Shown here in pieces: positions 17,237 through 26,380 of a DNA stretch of 64,000 nucleotides. The stretch is from NCBI GenBank assembly GCA_030836185.1, contig JAURQH010000031.1, positions 186,001-250,000 of the forward strand, given 5' to 3'. Every line of letters starts with the position of its first letter. Position 1 is the stretch's first letter. The translations under genes and the position numbers were made by a program. The stretch comes from Planctomycetota bacterium (GTDB lineage Bacteria > Planctomycetota > Planctomycetia > Planctomycetales > Planctomycetaceae). The notes beneath the pieces are model-generated. The model made no database searches. It had not been told where the DNA came from and saw only the letters and a program-made list of their open reading frames with translations.

Positions 17237-18580
17237 TCATGTTGAATTGGACGTTGGTTGAAATCCAATAATCGAATGTCCAGCTTTTCCGCCCTGCTGG
17301 GTCATCTCGTTTTGAGATGTTCGGAAATCTTGATTTTCTAAAATGAATTTCCCATCCATCTTCTCTCGCAGGCTGCCAATCTGTACCGAACGATAAACAA
17401 ATTCTTTGATGAATGCATGACTGGCTCCGTCAGTCAGTTTGACCAGCTCTTCGTAATCAAGTTCTTTATCCTCAAAGTCCTTTAAGAGTGATTTGAGATA
17501 GAGTTCCCTGAGCTTGGAACCCGGGTTGGGGACTTCGATACATTGGCTCACTCGCCCTGGCCGGTCTTTAATCGCTGATTCGACTCGCTCGATAGAGTTC
17601 GTCGTCAGCATGACGATCAAGTTGTCGGCATCTGCGGCTCCGTCCAGTTCGTCCATCAACGATCCCAGTTGAGGTGAGTATGGATTGATTTGTCGATCAC
17701 TGTAAACGAGGTCGATGTCTTCCAAGACGATTAACGCGGGTTGAAATAAGCGGGCAACATTGAATATTGTCCGAATCTGGACGAGAGCGGTTCCCGCTGC
17801 AAAAATCGTTGTCGCGTCTTTAAGACAGCCAGCCAGGTACTTACAAGTATATGTTTTTCCATTTCCGGGAGGACCATATAGCAAGAGTCCACGTTTTCGT
17901 GGGACACCTAACGCGACGAGTTGTTCGCGTCGCTGATGGAAATCGATTACATTTCGGTCAATCAGTGACCGAACTTCATCTTCGAGAATGATCTCTGCAG
18001 GATCGATTTCGTGACGGGGAAGAAAGTGGACTTGAAACGCCTGTTCGTGATCGGTGCCGTATTCTTGTCCCGAGGGTTCAAAACGAATTTCGAAGACCTT
18101 GTTTTTGTAAACACTGTGCTCGTTGGAGAGATTAATAACTTCTTCGAGAAAGGTTTGAGCGAGTTCATTGGATTGAGAGGCAACCTCAATGAATGTCATT
18201 TGGTAAACATTGCGGACACGAAGAATATGTCGGTTTCCCGATTGACGTTCTTCGAAGATCCAGAAACTTTCTTCGGCAAAATATTCTGTCTCTTCGTGGC
18301 CTACCTGACGGGGGTTAGAGGATGCCACATTGATCCCACGACGATAATGGGCGTTTCCTGCCGTCGAAAGAATCGAGTCGAGTGGTTCTTCATGACGAGA
18401 ACTGATCTGATGCAGAAGTCCATACTTTTCATTCAATGCATTCGCAGCGCGAAACACATCTGGGAATCGATACATGGGCATCATGCGAGTGGCAACAGAA
18501 ACCTTGGAGGACGCACCGTAAAATTTGCGAAGTTCGTGGTCAATGTTCGGGCCAAAAAGTAAATTTCGCAGAAAACCCAT
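17237..18580 (-). CDS. AAA-family ATPase (BCS1/FtsH-like ATPase module)
   Basis: A 447-aa protein whose second half is a classical AAA module: Walker A GPPGNGKT (about residue 235), Walker B ALIVLEDIDLV, sensor-1 region LIVMLTTNSIERVESAI and the second region of homology with DRPGRVSQCIEVPNP. The spacing and the DRPGR arginine region resemble BCS1-like and spastin-type AAA proteins. The first 200 residues form an unassigned alpha/beta domain without a transmembrane helix or protease motif. The start at 18580 is supported by AAGGA 9 bases upstream; an in-frame ATG at 18697 would add 39 Ser/Arg-rich residues. Likely a chaperone or remodelling enzyme; target unknown. Confidence 0.82.
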   Translation of the reverse strand: MGFLRNLLFGPNIDHELRKFYGASSKVSVATRMMPMYRFPDVFRAANALNEKYGLLHQISSRHEEPLDSILSTAGNAHYRRGINVASSNPRQVGHEETEYFAEESFWIFEERQSGNRHILRVRNVYQMTFIEVASQSNELAQTFLEEVINLSNEHSVYKNKVFEIRFEPSGQEYGTDHEQAFQVHFLPRHEIDPAEIILEDEVRSLIDRNVIDFHQRREQLVALGVPRKRGLLLYGPPGNGKTYTCKYLAGCLKDATTIFAAGTALVQIRTIFNVARLFQPALIVLEDIDLVYSDRQINPYSPQLGSLMDELDGAADADNLIVMLTTNSIERVESAIKDRPGRVSQCIEVPNPGSKLRELYLKSLLKDFEDKELDYEELVKLTDGASHAFIKEFVYRSVQIGSLREKMDGKFILENQDFRTSQNEMTQQGGKAGHSIIGFQPTSNST

Positions 18581-18756
18581 AAGAGAGAATCCTTGTTGAA
18601 TGGACGAATTTCGTGGTGATCGACGATTCATATTTGTTTGAATCACTTGCAGATAGCGACTGGAAACATTACTGGATCGTGGTGAGTCTCGATTCATGAG
18701 TTAGATTCGTACTTCAAAGAATGTTATCCCAGAAACTCACATACGATATCATATTG

Positions 18757-20004
18757 TTACAGAAGTTCCTGAAATGAATCTACCAGTCGGTCGACTTCTT
18801 CCAGTGTGTTGTAGTGTAGAAAACCGACACGTAAAGTGCCTTCAGGTTCGAGCCCAGCGGCTTCTGTGAATGGTATCGCATAATGATTTCCCGGCCAGGT
18901 CAACAGGCCATGTTCTCCAAGTTGCCTGGCGAGCTCCTGTGGGGAGAGAGAGTCGTGTGTGAAAGAGAATGTCGGCACTCGTTCTTCCCAACGATTCGGA
19001 TCGTTGATTCCCCAGAGTTTGAGGGCATCCAATTCAGCCAAACGGTTGAGGAAATGTTTGCTCAATTTGATTTCATGTTGGGAAATCGCCTGCATGGCAA
19101 CATTAATTTGGGAAGTGCGATCAGCCGTTCCACTGGAAATCGTTTTTCCCAGATTGGCAAGATAGTCGACTGCTGCGGCGGCTCCACAAATTGATTCGTG
19201 TGATTGCGTACCCGACATCCAACGACCCGGCAGAGAGTTTGGGCTGGGGCGTAGCTTATAGACCGGTAATGATTCCAACAGCTTTCGTTTGCCATACATG
19301 ATGCCGATATGTGGCCCGAAGAATTTGTAAGCGGAACAACAAAGAAAGTCACAATCGAGATCGGTGACATCGATTCGGCGGTGTGGGGCCATGTGGACGG
19401 CATCGATGAATGTGATCGCTCCAACTTCATGTGCGGCGGCGATCATCTCTTTGACAGGGTTTACAGTTCCCGTTGCGTTTGAGGCATATCCAACTGCGAC
19501 AAGTTTCGTCCGTTTTGAGAGAAGCTTACGATAGGCGATTTGATCGAGCGTATAATCTTCGAGGTTGACGGGAATATGATGAACGACGATTCCAGCGTCC
19601 TTGGCAGCCTGAACCCAAGGGGAGACATTGGCGTCGTGGTCGAGTTGGGAAACGATGATCTCGTCGCCAGATTGCCAGGTTTTGCCGATCGCCCGACTGA
19701 GAGCAAACGTCAGCGAGGTCATATTCTGCCCAAATACAATTTCGCCAGTGTCGGTAGTTCCGAGAAAGTCTGCTAAGGCAGAGTGGCCGGCATCAACGCG
19801 TTCGTCACTTTCCTGGCTGACGATGAATGGAGCGGAGCGGTTGGAATTCGTGTTGAGCAAGTAATCGCTCATCGCTGAGGCGACCTGTTTCGGAATCTGA
19901 CTGCCTGCAGGTCCATCGAAATGGCAGACGGGACGGTCGTTAATTTGCCTTTGTAATGCCGGGAACTGTTCTCGGATTGATTCGACGGGAAAACTCATGA
20001 GCAT
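18757..20004 (-). CDS. cysteine desulfurase-like PLP-dependent aminotransferase (class V)
   Basis: A 415-aa fold-type I PLP enzyme. The N-terminal FPALQRQINDRPVCHFDGPAG block and the segments EIVFGQNMTSLTFALSRAIG and DEIIVSQLDHDANVSPW match the cysteine desulfurase-like subfamily (VC1184 type), related to SufS/NifS. The Schiff-base lysine is in CCSAYKFFGPHIG, and the Asp/His pair is in AITFIDAVHMAPH. Members lack proven desulfurase activity, and the usual mobile-loop cysteine near the C-terminus is not evident here, so the reaction is uncertain. It starts 18 bp after the antiporter gene stop, so the two are probably co-transcribed. Confidence 0.85.
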   Translation of the reverse strand: MLMSFPVESIREQFPALQRQINDRPVCHFDGPAGSQIPKQVASAMSDYLLNTNSNRSAPFIVSQESDERVDAGHSALADFLGTTDTGEIVFGQNMTSLTFALSRAIGKTWQSGDEIIVSQLDHDANVSPWVQAAKDAGIVVHHIPVNLEDYTLDQIAYRKLLSKRTKLVAVGYASNATGTVNPVKEMIAAAHEVGAITFIDAVHMAPHRRIDVTDLDCDFLCCSAYKFFGPHIGIMYGKRKLLESLPVYKLRPSPNSLPGRWMSGTQSHESICGAAAAVDYLANLGKTISSGTADRTSQINVAMQAISQHEIKLSKHFLNRLAELDALKLWGINDPNRWEERVPTFSFTHDSLSPQELARQLGEHGLLTWPGNHYAIPFTEAAGLEPEGTLRVGFLHYNTLEEVDRLVDSFQELL

Positions 20005-20022
20005 ATATCCGGGCAGAGGGGA

Positions 20023-21852
20023 TCAAACCGTCTCATTTTGCTCTGGGACGTGATCAACTAGGCTGATCAGCGTTTGTTCATTTTTGGGAATAGATGCATC
20101 TTCCGCAGTGCAAATTCTGAGAGATTTGTTTTCCTCAATAATGATCAACGGTGTGGCTGACTCACCATAAAGATTCTTAAAATCCTCATAGCTAAACTCT
20201 TCGGTTAGCGGGGTCTTTTTGATGACCGCTCCGTTGGAGAATCGCTGTGTTAAATTTGGGTAGGTAGATGAGGAATTAAAAAGTTTGCGACCGATGAGTC
20301 GATCAGAGACCTCTCCTCGAGGTTTGTTTTTGTCGGCTGTGCGAGGAGTGACCTGAAAGAGATTAGCTTTTCCAAACTGATCGGCGAATTGACGGACAGC
20401 GAGTGCGTTCACTTCGTCGTTCGGGGTCATTGCGAACAAACGACCAATACCACTGAAATCGAGTTCGTTGCCAACGTATTCCGAGATGATACTGGCGTTT
20501 TGCGTGGGTAGCCCGAGCATACGAGTGGCGGAGATGTTTTCGTAGTTCGTATCCACCAGAAGGACGGTGTAGCCTTCTTTTGATATGGTTTCTGCAAGAG
20601 AACGGACAAATGCGTCGGCCCCTGCAAACAGAATCCCTTGTGGGTCGGGATCTGAAATTTTCAGCCGGCGAGCGATGGGAGCCGCGGCAAGACCGTAGAT
20701 TGTCACCGTTCCAAAGATGACTAAAAACGTGATTGGTGCCAGCTTGTGAGCATCAGCAAGTAGTAATGGATCGACGTCACGCAGATGGCTTAACTCTTCG
20801 ATTTCCAGAGCAAAAACTGAGGCAACAGCAGCGGCGACGATTCCCCGCGGTGCAAGTACCGAGAGAAAGGTTTTCTCTTGCCAAGAAATTTTCGTACCGA
20901 TCGTTGATGCAAAAATCGAGAACGGACGAATGAGCAGAATCAATATTGCGAGAAACACCCCGGCTTTCCATCCCAGTCCTTCCAGATCTTCGAATGATAG
21001 TCGCGACGCCAATACAATAAAGAGTACAGAAATTAGAAGAACAACAAGATTCTCTTTGAACTCGACCACATGATGAATGCGCACTGTCTTCTGGTTGATC
21101 AGAAAGATTCCCAGCAAAGTCACTGTGGCGAGTCCCGACTCGGCTTGAATCAGGTTTGAGGAAGTGAATGTCAAAAAGATGAACCCCAGCATCACCGGAT
21201 TTTCGAGATAATCGGGGATGAGGTGCCGCTTGAGAGTTTGCACGATGACCCAGGCAGTGACACCCGCAATGCTGACCGCAATCAGCGTCATCAAGGCAAA
21301 GCCAATGGCAACACTTTGCATGGCAGATTCACTTTGTGCCACAATGATTGTTTCAAAGACCAGGACGGCGAGCACCGCCCCTATGGGGTCGTTAACGATC
21401 CCTTCCCATTTGGCAATCGCACCGATACGAGATTTAGGACGGATGTGCCTGAGGAGGGGGATGATGACAGTTGGGCCTGTGACAACAAACAGGGCCCCCG
21501 CAAGAATTGACATCTCCCATGTCTCAAAAATGAGTTTGGCGGCAATCGCGGTTGGCACCCAGGTAAGAAAGACACCAAAGGAGCAGAGCCGTATAATGGC
21601 GGACCGTGATTGAACAAGATCGCGGATTTTGAGAGTGAGACCACCCTCAAAGAGGATGACAGCAACTGCGAGGGAGACTGCAGGAAACAACAATGTTTGT
21701 GGGATAATCGAATTGGTATCGACCAATCGACCCAAACTGAAGCCGAACACCAACAGGACAATCAGCGCTGGAAATTTGAGACGCCAAGACAACCACTGGG
21801 AAGCAACTCCAACCACCAGTACTGTGGTTAGATACACGAGAGGCGAGTCCAA
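20023..21852 (-). CDS. CPA1-type Na+(K+)/H+ antiporter with C-terminal TrkA-like domains
   Basis: A 609-aa protein. Residues 1-395 hold about 12 transmembrane helices of the monovalent cation:proton antiporter family, including VLFEGGLTLKIRDL, the substrate-site region GPTVIIPLLRHIRP and EGIVNDPIGAVLAVL (the ND pair typical of NhaP). Residues about 400-520 form a Rossmann-like TrkA-N domain (ILFAGADAFVRSLAE, VLLVDTNYEN) and about 520-600 a TrkA-C-like regulatory domain, which suggests NAD(H) or nucleotide control. The start is a TTG with no ATG near it in frame. Such antiporters fit a marine or saline lifestyle, also suggested by the Na+-NQR genes at the left edge. Confidence 0.85.
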   Translation of the reverse strand: MDSPLVYLTTVLVVGVASQWLSWRLKFPALIVLLVFGFSLGRLVDTNSIIPQTLLFPAVSLAVAVILFEGGLTLKIRDLVQSRSAIIRLCSFGVFLTWVPTAIAAKLIFETWEMSILAGALFVVTGPTVIIPLLRHIRPKSRIGAIAKWEGIVNDPIGAVLAVLVFETIIVAQSESAMQSVAIGFALMTLIAVSIAGVTAWVIVQTLKRHLIPDYLENPVMLGFIFLTFTSSNLIQAESGLATVTLLGIFLINQKTVRIHHVVEFKENLVVLLISVLFIVLASRLSFEDLEGLGWKAGVFLAILILLIRPFSIFASTIGTKISWQEKTFLSVLAPRGIVAAAVASVFALEIEELSHLRDVDPLLLADAHKLAPITFLVIFGTVTIYGLAAAPIARRLKISDPDPQGILFAGADAFVRSLAETISKEGYTVLLVDTNYENISATRMLGLPTQNASIISEYVGNELDFSGIGRLFAMTPNDEVNALAVRQFADQFGKANLFQVTPRTADKNKPRGEVSDRLIGRKLFNSSSTYPNLTQRFSNGAVIKKTPLTEEFSYEDFKNLYGESATPLIIIEENKSLRICTAEDASIPKNEQTLISLVDHVPEQNETV

Positions 21853-21886
21853 AGCAGTTTTCCTGTCACAAAAAGAGTGATAGATG

Positions 21887-22465
21887 TCAGAAATCGGCGG
21901 AATCGTGCGAGCGTCGCCATTCCTCGACCAATTGTCTGTCAGTTAGACTATCCTCCCCCAACTGCTTCTTCAAGAGGGCCTTGAAATCGTCGTCAACCTG
22001 TGACAAAAATGCCTGAAAAGTAAGTGGTGCAAAGTTTGCCGACCACTTAGCATCGACAATTTCTGCCAAGTACCAATTGCGGTCACCGCTGTTCATCATA
22101 TTCTCAATACGACATTCCAGCCAAGCGTGTGCATCTTTCAGGATGGGGGCGTTTGTCACAGATGTCGTGAATTCAAGGTCCGAAAACTTATCAATGTCTC
22201 GGCCAGATTGCGTGCCGAAGTGTTGGACCCATTCTGTTTGATCAGGGGCCATTAAATGTGCGACGAATGATTCTGATTGTCTGACGAGCGATTCTGTCTG
22301 ATGATGCTTGGCAAGCCCGACGATCAACCGAGGGAGCTGATCATTGATAGAGGCTTGTGAGACGGATGTGGAGATGAGCCCGCCGTATTGATCATTCGCA
22401 CAAGCGGTGATGACCCATAATTCACGATCCAATGCCCGAAACAGGGGAGTTGCCTGATCGATCAT
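21887..22465 (-). CDS. flavin reductase-like FMN-binding protein
   Basis: A 192-aa protein matching the flavin reductase-like split-barrel family. It opens with ALDRELWVITACANDQYGGLISTSVSQASI (the family pattern of aromatic/Val strand, Gly-rich turn, and S-x-S-V-S-xx-P-like flavin contact). A central FVAHLMAPDQTEWVQHFG and HAWLECRIENMM follow. It probably binds FMN and is reduced by NAD(P)H or works with a diiron or flavodiiron partner; no partner gene is adjacent. It ends 34 bp before the antiporter gene and starts 17 bp after the next gene upstream, so it may be co-transcribed with both. Confidence 0.82.
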   Translation of the reverse strand: MIDQATPLFRALDRELWVITACANDQYGGLISTSVSQASINDQLPRLIVGLAKHHQTESLVRQSESFVAHLMAPDQTEWVQHFGTQSGRDIDKFSDLEFTTSVTNAPILKDAHAWLECRIENMMNSGDRNWYLAEIVDAKWSANFAPLTFQAFLSQVDDDFKALLKKQLGEDSLTDRQLVEEWRRSHDSADF

Positions 22466-22482
22466 ACTGGGGGGAATCCTGA

Positions 22483-23310
22483 CTAGCGAGTTGTGATAAG
22501 AATCGCTTGTTGATATTCGCGAAAGGTCACTTCCTTGAGTTTCCCTGAACTAAGCTTGCTTTCCCAGTCAGTGAGCATCATGCGGTCGGTGCTGTCCAGA
22601 GAACGACTGATGCGATGTTCGGCCCGCAGATGCGACTTGTCGTTTGCGTTTTGAAAAAGACGAACTTCGGTTGGATACATTTTACGTTTACGAAGAGACT
22701 CGTTCAGTCTCAAGCGAGCATCGGGGTACATGGATTGTGGATGCAGTACAAAATTCAAGCGAGCCATCCAGTCTGCATAAAGCATATAAGCTTCGTGGAT
22801 GGATGGGTCGTCTGAAGGTACGCAAGCAGCCGAGTAACGAATCGAATTGTTTTGTAGATTAAGAGTTTGGCTCTCGGGTTGCCAGTTCTCCTGAAATTGG
22901 GGTTCGAGTTGAGCATGAACTGCGTGGGCAGAGGAGGGGAGTTCGCCGCCATTTTTTTCTGCAATCTGCTCGAGGTATTGCTCGGTTTCATGACGGGCGA
23001 CTTTGAGTATCTGGCGAAGTTCATCGAAGTCAACGGTTGTCATGAGTGACCGAGAAGAATTGATGATGGTGAACCGATTCTGTTTTGGTTCGAAGATGAT
23101 GATTTCTTTCACACTGTCGATGTAATCGTAAGCGCGTCCCGCATGAAAGATGGTCAGGCTGACAGCGCGTTCCAGAGATTTGAGTTCTCCATTTTTGGAG
23201 GGAGAAACGTGGTAAATGTGTGTGCGTATTTTCATGTCCTGTGCGCTGAGAGTAGGAGTCCCTACAAAGGGCATCAGGCAAAAAATAATCATCAGGTGAC
23301 ACAAACGCAT
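22483..23310 (-). CDS. secreted protein of unknown function
   Basis: A 275-aa protein with a Sec signal peptide (about 1-23, MRLCHLMIIFCLMPFVG, cleavage near LSA-QD). The ATG at 23310 is chosen because it begins that signal; the open frame continues 100 codons upstream without looking like protein. The mature part reads as a mixed alpha/beta domain: MKIRTHIYHVSPSKNGE, a RAYDYIDSVKEIIIFEPKQNRFTII beta region, then a helical C-terminal half. I recognise no family. It precedes the flavin reductase gene by 17 bp. Confidence 0.68.
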   Translation of the reverse strand: MRLCHLMIIFCLMPFVGTPTLSAQDMKIRTHIYHVSPSKNGELKSLERAVSLTIFHAGRAYDYIDSVKEIIIFEPKQNRFTIINSSRSLMTTVDFDELRQILKVARHETEQYLEQIAEKNGGELPSSAHAVHAQLEPQFQENWQPESQTLNLQNNSIRYSAACVPSDDPSIHEAYMLYADWMARLNFVLHPQSMYPDARLRLNESLRKRKMYPTEVRLFQNANDKSHLRAEHRISRSLDSTDRMMLTDWESKLSSGKLKEVTFREYQQAILITTR

Positions 23311-23663
23311 CTGTGACACTCCATTTTCTAAGGTGATATTTCGCAGAACAGTGATGTCCTGTGGAAATGGATTGAAAGGGTTGTTTGACAGGAAAACGAT
23401 GCGAAAGAACTTCCCAAAATGTGTACATACATCGCTGGAAAATGGATTTACAAGGTAAATATGTGACAGGGAATGTGTTTGGACGAGGACTCGTCCGGGA
23501 TGGGAGCGAAACAATAGTCCTTTCCCAAAAGTGCTGCAAGATGAGAAAAATGTTTTTTCAGAGATGAAATCACATTTTCCGGCCTGAAAAGGCTTGTCGG
23601 ATTGATGCACAATCGGGATAGTTTGCAGATTCGATCACAACAGTTTTCAGGAAACGACTCCCC
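23311..23663. other. intergenic region between divergent genes
   Basis: About 350 bases separating the divergent 275-aa secreted-protein gene and the MDR reductase gene. It must contain both promoters. I see no repeat, RNA gene or clear promoter hexamer pair. Confidence 0.5.
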
Positions 23664-24686
23664 ATGCCAATGAAAGCAGTCAGTTACGAGCAGTTCGGCG
23701 ATCCTGTGCAGGTTCTCAAACTGGGAGAAAAAGATGTTCCCGAACCGGGACCAGGGCAAGTTCGCGTCAAGATGCTGGTGAGTCCCATCAATCCTTCCGA
23801 TTTGATGAGTATTCGCGGTGGTTATACCTACACGCCCGATTTGCCCGCCACTCCAGGGTTTGAAGGGGTTGGCATTGTCGAGTCATCGGGAGGAGGGATG
23901 CTCGGCAAGATGATGATCGGGAAGCGAGTTGCCGTTCTGAATCGCGATCACGGAAACTGGTGTGAGCAAACGGTGACATCCGCCAAGCAAGTCATTCCAG
24001 TACCTAAACAATTACATGATGATCAAGCAGCTTCGTTTTTTGTGAATCCCGCAACCGCATTCATTATCACTCAAAGAGTATTGCAAGTCCCCAAAGGAGA
24101 ATGGTTAGTGCAGTCAGCCGCCAACTCTTCTCTCGGAAAGATGGTCGTAAAACTCGGATTACACCATGAGTTCAAGACGTTAAACATTGTGCGGCGTGAA
24201 GAAGACGTTGAGAAACTCAAATTCCTGGGGGCGCATGAGGTCATCAAATTTGATGTCAATGAGGATTCCCCTGAGCAATTGGTTGAACGAGTCAAGGAAA
24301 TTACTGGGGGTGGGGCTCGCTATATGATGGATCCAATCGGTGGGCAATTGGGCTCATTGCTGGTGAAATGTCTGTGCAAGAACGGCGTGATTGTGCTTTT
24401 CGGAACCATGTCGGGAGAGGATGTCTCTTTCTTCCCTCGGACTCTTATGTCGATGAATGCCAATGTGCGAGGGTTTCATTTGGGGGGCTTTATGGAGCCC
24501 CTGAGTATCTGGGCGAAGATGTCTTTGATACGTCAGATTTCCAAACTTGTCGTGGATGGGACTTTGTCAACTGATTCTGCGGAAGAGTATCCTCTGGAAG
24601 AGTTTGCTCAAGCGATCAAAGTTTCTCAGCAACCGGGTAATAATAAGAAAATTCTGTTACGCATTGGGCATGAAGACGAAAAATAA
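23664..24686 (+). CDS. zinc-independent MDR oxidoreductase (quinone/2-enoyl reductase-like)
   Basis: A 340-aa medium-chain dehydrogenase/reductase. The N-terminal GroES-like half has [21 protein letters not shown], the Pro-x-Asn-Pro-x-Asp block of quinone oxidoreductases and mitochondrial-type 2-enoyl thioester reductases (MECR/Etr1). The cofactor half has the [13 protein letters not shown] turn in place of the usual GxGxxG, then [20 protein letters not shown], which suggests NADPH. No zinc-ligand cysteines are present. The similarity to MECR-type reductases is best in the NSSLG and [16 protein letters not shown] segments. It is separated from the sulfatase gene downstream by about 77 bp. Confidence 0.85.
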   Translation: MPMKAVSYEQFGDPVQVLKLGEKDVPEPGPGQVRVKMLVSPINPSDLMSIRGGYTYTPDLPATPGFEGVGIVESSGGGMLGKMMIGKRVAVLNRDHGNWCEQTVTSAKQVIPVPKQLHDDQAASFFVNPATAFIITQRVLQVPKGEWLVQSAANSSLGKMVVKLGLHHEFKTLNIVRREEDVEKLKFLGAHEVIKFDVNEDSPEQLVERVKEITGGGARYMMDPIGGQLGSLLVKCLCKNGVIVLFGTMSGEDVSFFPRTLMSMNANVRGFHLGGFMEPLSIWAKMSLIRQISKLVVDGTLSTDSAEEYPLEEFAQAIKVSQQPGNNKKILLRIGHEDEK

Positions 24687-24763
24687 CGGGCGATTTCTTG
24701 CTTTTGAGTCGTTATTCTGAATTGTTCAGAGAACTCTCTACTCAAAGCGAAAGAAATCTGCCG

Positions 24764-26341
24764 ATGTCCGTTCAAATTCTGAAGTTGTTGTTGCTGATAA
24801 CGGCCTTGTTGGTGACCAGAAGTGCCACCATCCAGGCCGCTCGGCCAAACATTCTGTTCGCAATTGCCGATGACTGGTCTTACGGTCATGCGGGCGCATA
24901 CGGCTGTGGTTGGGTGGAGACTCCCGCGTTCGATCAGATTGCCAGAGAAGGATTGCTTTTCGAGAATGCCTTTACCCCCAATGCCAAGTGTGCTCCGTCT
25001 CGTGCGATTATTCTCACTGGAAGAAACTCCTGGGAGTTGGAGCAAGCCGCCAATCACATTTGTAACTTCCCGCCGAAGTTTGTTTCTTTCATGGAGGCGC
25101 TCGGTAATCACGGTTACCGGGTAGGCTATACCGGCAAAGGCTGGGGACCGGGAATTGCGAATGACGTGGATGGGAAGCGCCGCGATATTACTGGCAAGAA
25201 TTATTCCAAGCGTAAGGCGACACCTCCCGCGCAAGGCATTAGTGCGAACAACTATTCAGAAAATTTTGCAGACTTTCTGCTAGAGTCCAACGGAAAAGAG
25301 CCGTGGTGTTTTTGGTACGGTACGACCGAGCCTCATCGCGGTTACGAATATGGAGTCGGTGTCCGTAAAGGTGGTAAGACACTCGGCATGATCGACCGTG
25401 TTCCCGCGTACTGGTCAGATAATGAAACCATCCGCAACGATATGCTCGATTACGGCTATGAAGTCGAACATTACGACAGGCATCTTGGTCGAATATTGCA
25501 GCATCTTGAAAAGAGCGGGCAACTCGAGAATACATTGATTGTGGCGACATCCGATCATGGGATGCCATTTCCACGTGTTAAAGGGCAGGCGTATTACGAT
25601 TCCAACCATATCCCGCTGGCCGTTCGTTGGCCGCAGGGGATTAAAAAGCCGGGCCGTAAAGTGACGGACTATGTAGCCTTTAACGATTTGGCACCGACGT
25701 TTTTGGATGTCGCCGGAATGGATTCTGAGTCCGCCGGAATGCAGCCGTCGTCGGGACGAAGTCTGCGATCGATTTTTGAGTCGGGCGTGGATGGTCGAAC
25801 TCATGCGGACTGGAATCATGTTTTAATAGGTAAAGAGCGACATGACATTGGCCGCCCTCACGATTGGGGTTACCCGATTCGCGGAATTATTCATGAGCAA
25901 CTGCTCTATCTTCAGAACTATGAGGTTGATCGTTGGCCGGCAGGAAATCCCGAGACGGGATACCTTAATTGTGATGCCAGTCCGACTAAAACCGACATCC
26001 TGAACCTGCGTCGTTCGGGAGAAGATCCGGCGTTCTGGAATCTTTGTTTTGGAAAACGGTCGCCGGTGGAGTTCTATGATCTCGCTCAAGATCCTGATTG
26101 TGTTAACAATCTGGCAGAAAGCTCGGAGTTCCGGGAGGAGCGAGAAGTTTTGTCTCGTCGGATGGTCGAAAAACTGAAAGAACAAGGGGATCCCCGAATG
26201 TTTGGCAAGGGGAAAATCTTCGATGACTACATCTACACGAGTGAAGGAACACGCAATTTCTATGAGCGTTACATGAAGGGTGAGAAGGTGAAGGCCGGCT
26301 GGGTGAGCCCGAGTGATTTTGAACCGGCTCCCGTGGAATAG
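24764..26341 (+). CDS. exported Cys-type sulfatase (heparan N-sulfatase-like)
   Basis: A 525-aa sulfatase. A signal peptide (about residues 1-26, ending IQA) is followed by [17 protein letters not shown] with the metal-binding Asp pair. The formylglycine motif C-A-P-S-R is at residues 76-80, so an anaerobic or FGE-type maturase is needed. Further conserved blocks are [29 protein letters not shown] and [15 protein letters not shown]. The order resembles N-sulfoglucosamine sulfohydrolase (S1 family), consistent with use of sulfated polysaccharides. The ATG at 24764 is chosen because it begins the signal peptide. Substrate not predictable from this. Confidence 0.9.
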   Translation: MSVQILKLLLLITALLVTRSATIQAARPNILFAIADDWSYGHAGAYGCGWVETPAFDQIAREGLLFENAFTPNAKCAPSRAIILTGRNSWELEQAANHICNFPPKFVSFMEALGNHGYRVGYTGKGWGPGIANDVDGKRRDITGKNYSKRKATPPAQGISANNYSENFADFLLESNGKEPWCFWYGTTEPHRGYEYGVGVRKGGKTLGMIDRVPAYWSDNETIRNDMLDYGYEVEHYDRHLGRILQHLEKSGQLENTLIVATSDHGMPFPRVKGQAYYDSNHIPLAVRWPQGIKKPGRKVTDYVAFNDLAPTFLDVAGMDSESAGMQPSSGRSLRSIFESGVDGRTHADWNHVLIGKERHDIGRPHDWGYPIRGIIHEQLLYLQNYEVDRWPAGNPETGYLNCDASPTKTDILNLRRSGEDPAFWNLCFGKRSPVEFYDLAQDPDCVNNLAESSEFREEREVLSRRMVEKLKEQGDPRMFGKGKIFDDYIYTSEGTRNFYERYMKGEKVKAGWVSPSDFEPAPVE

Positions 26342-26380
26342 TCTTTTCTGGATCCGACTGTTTCGAACTTGGTTAAGGGC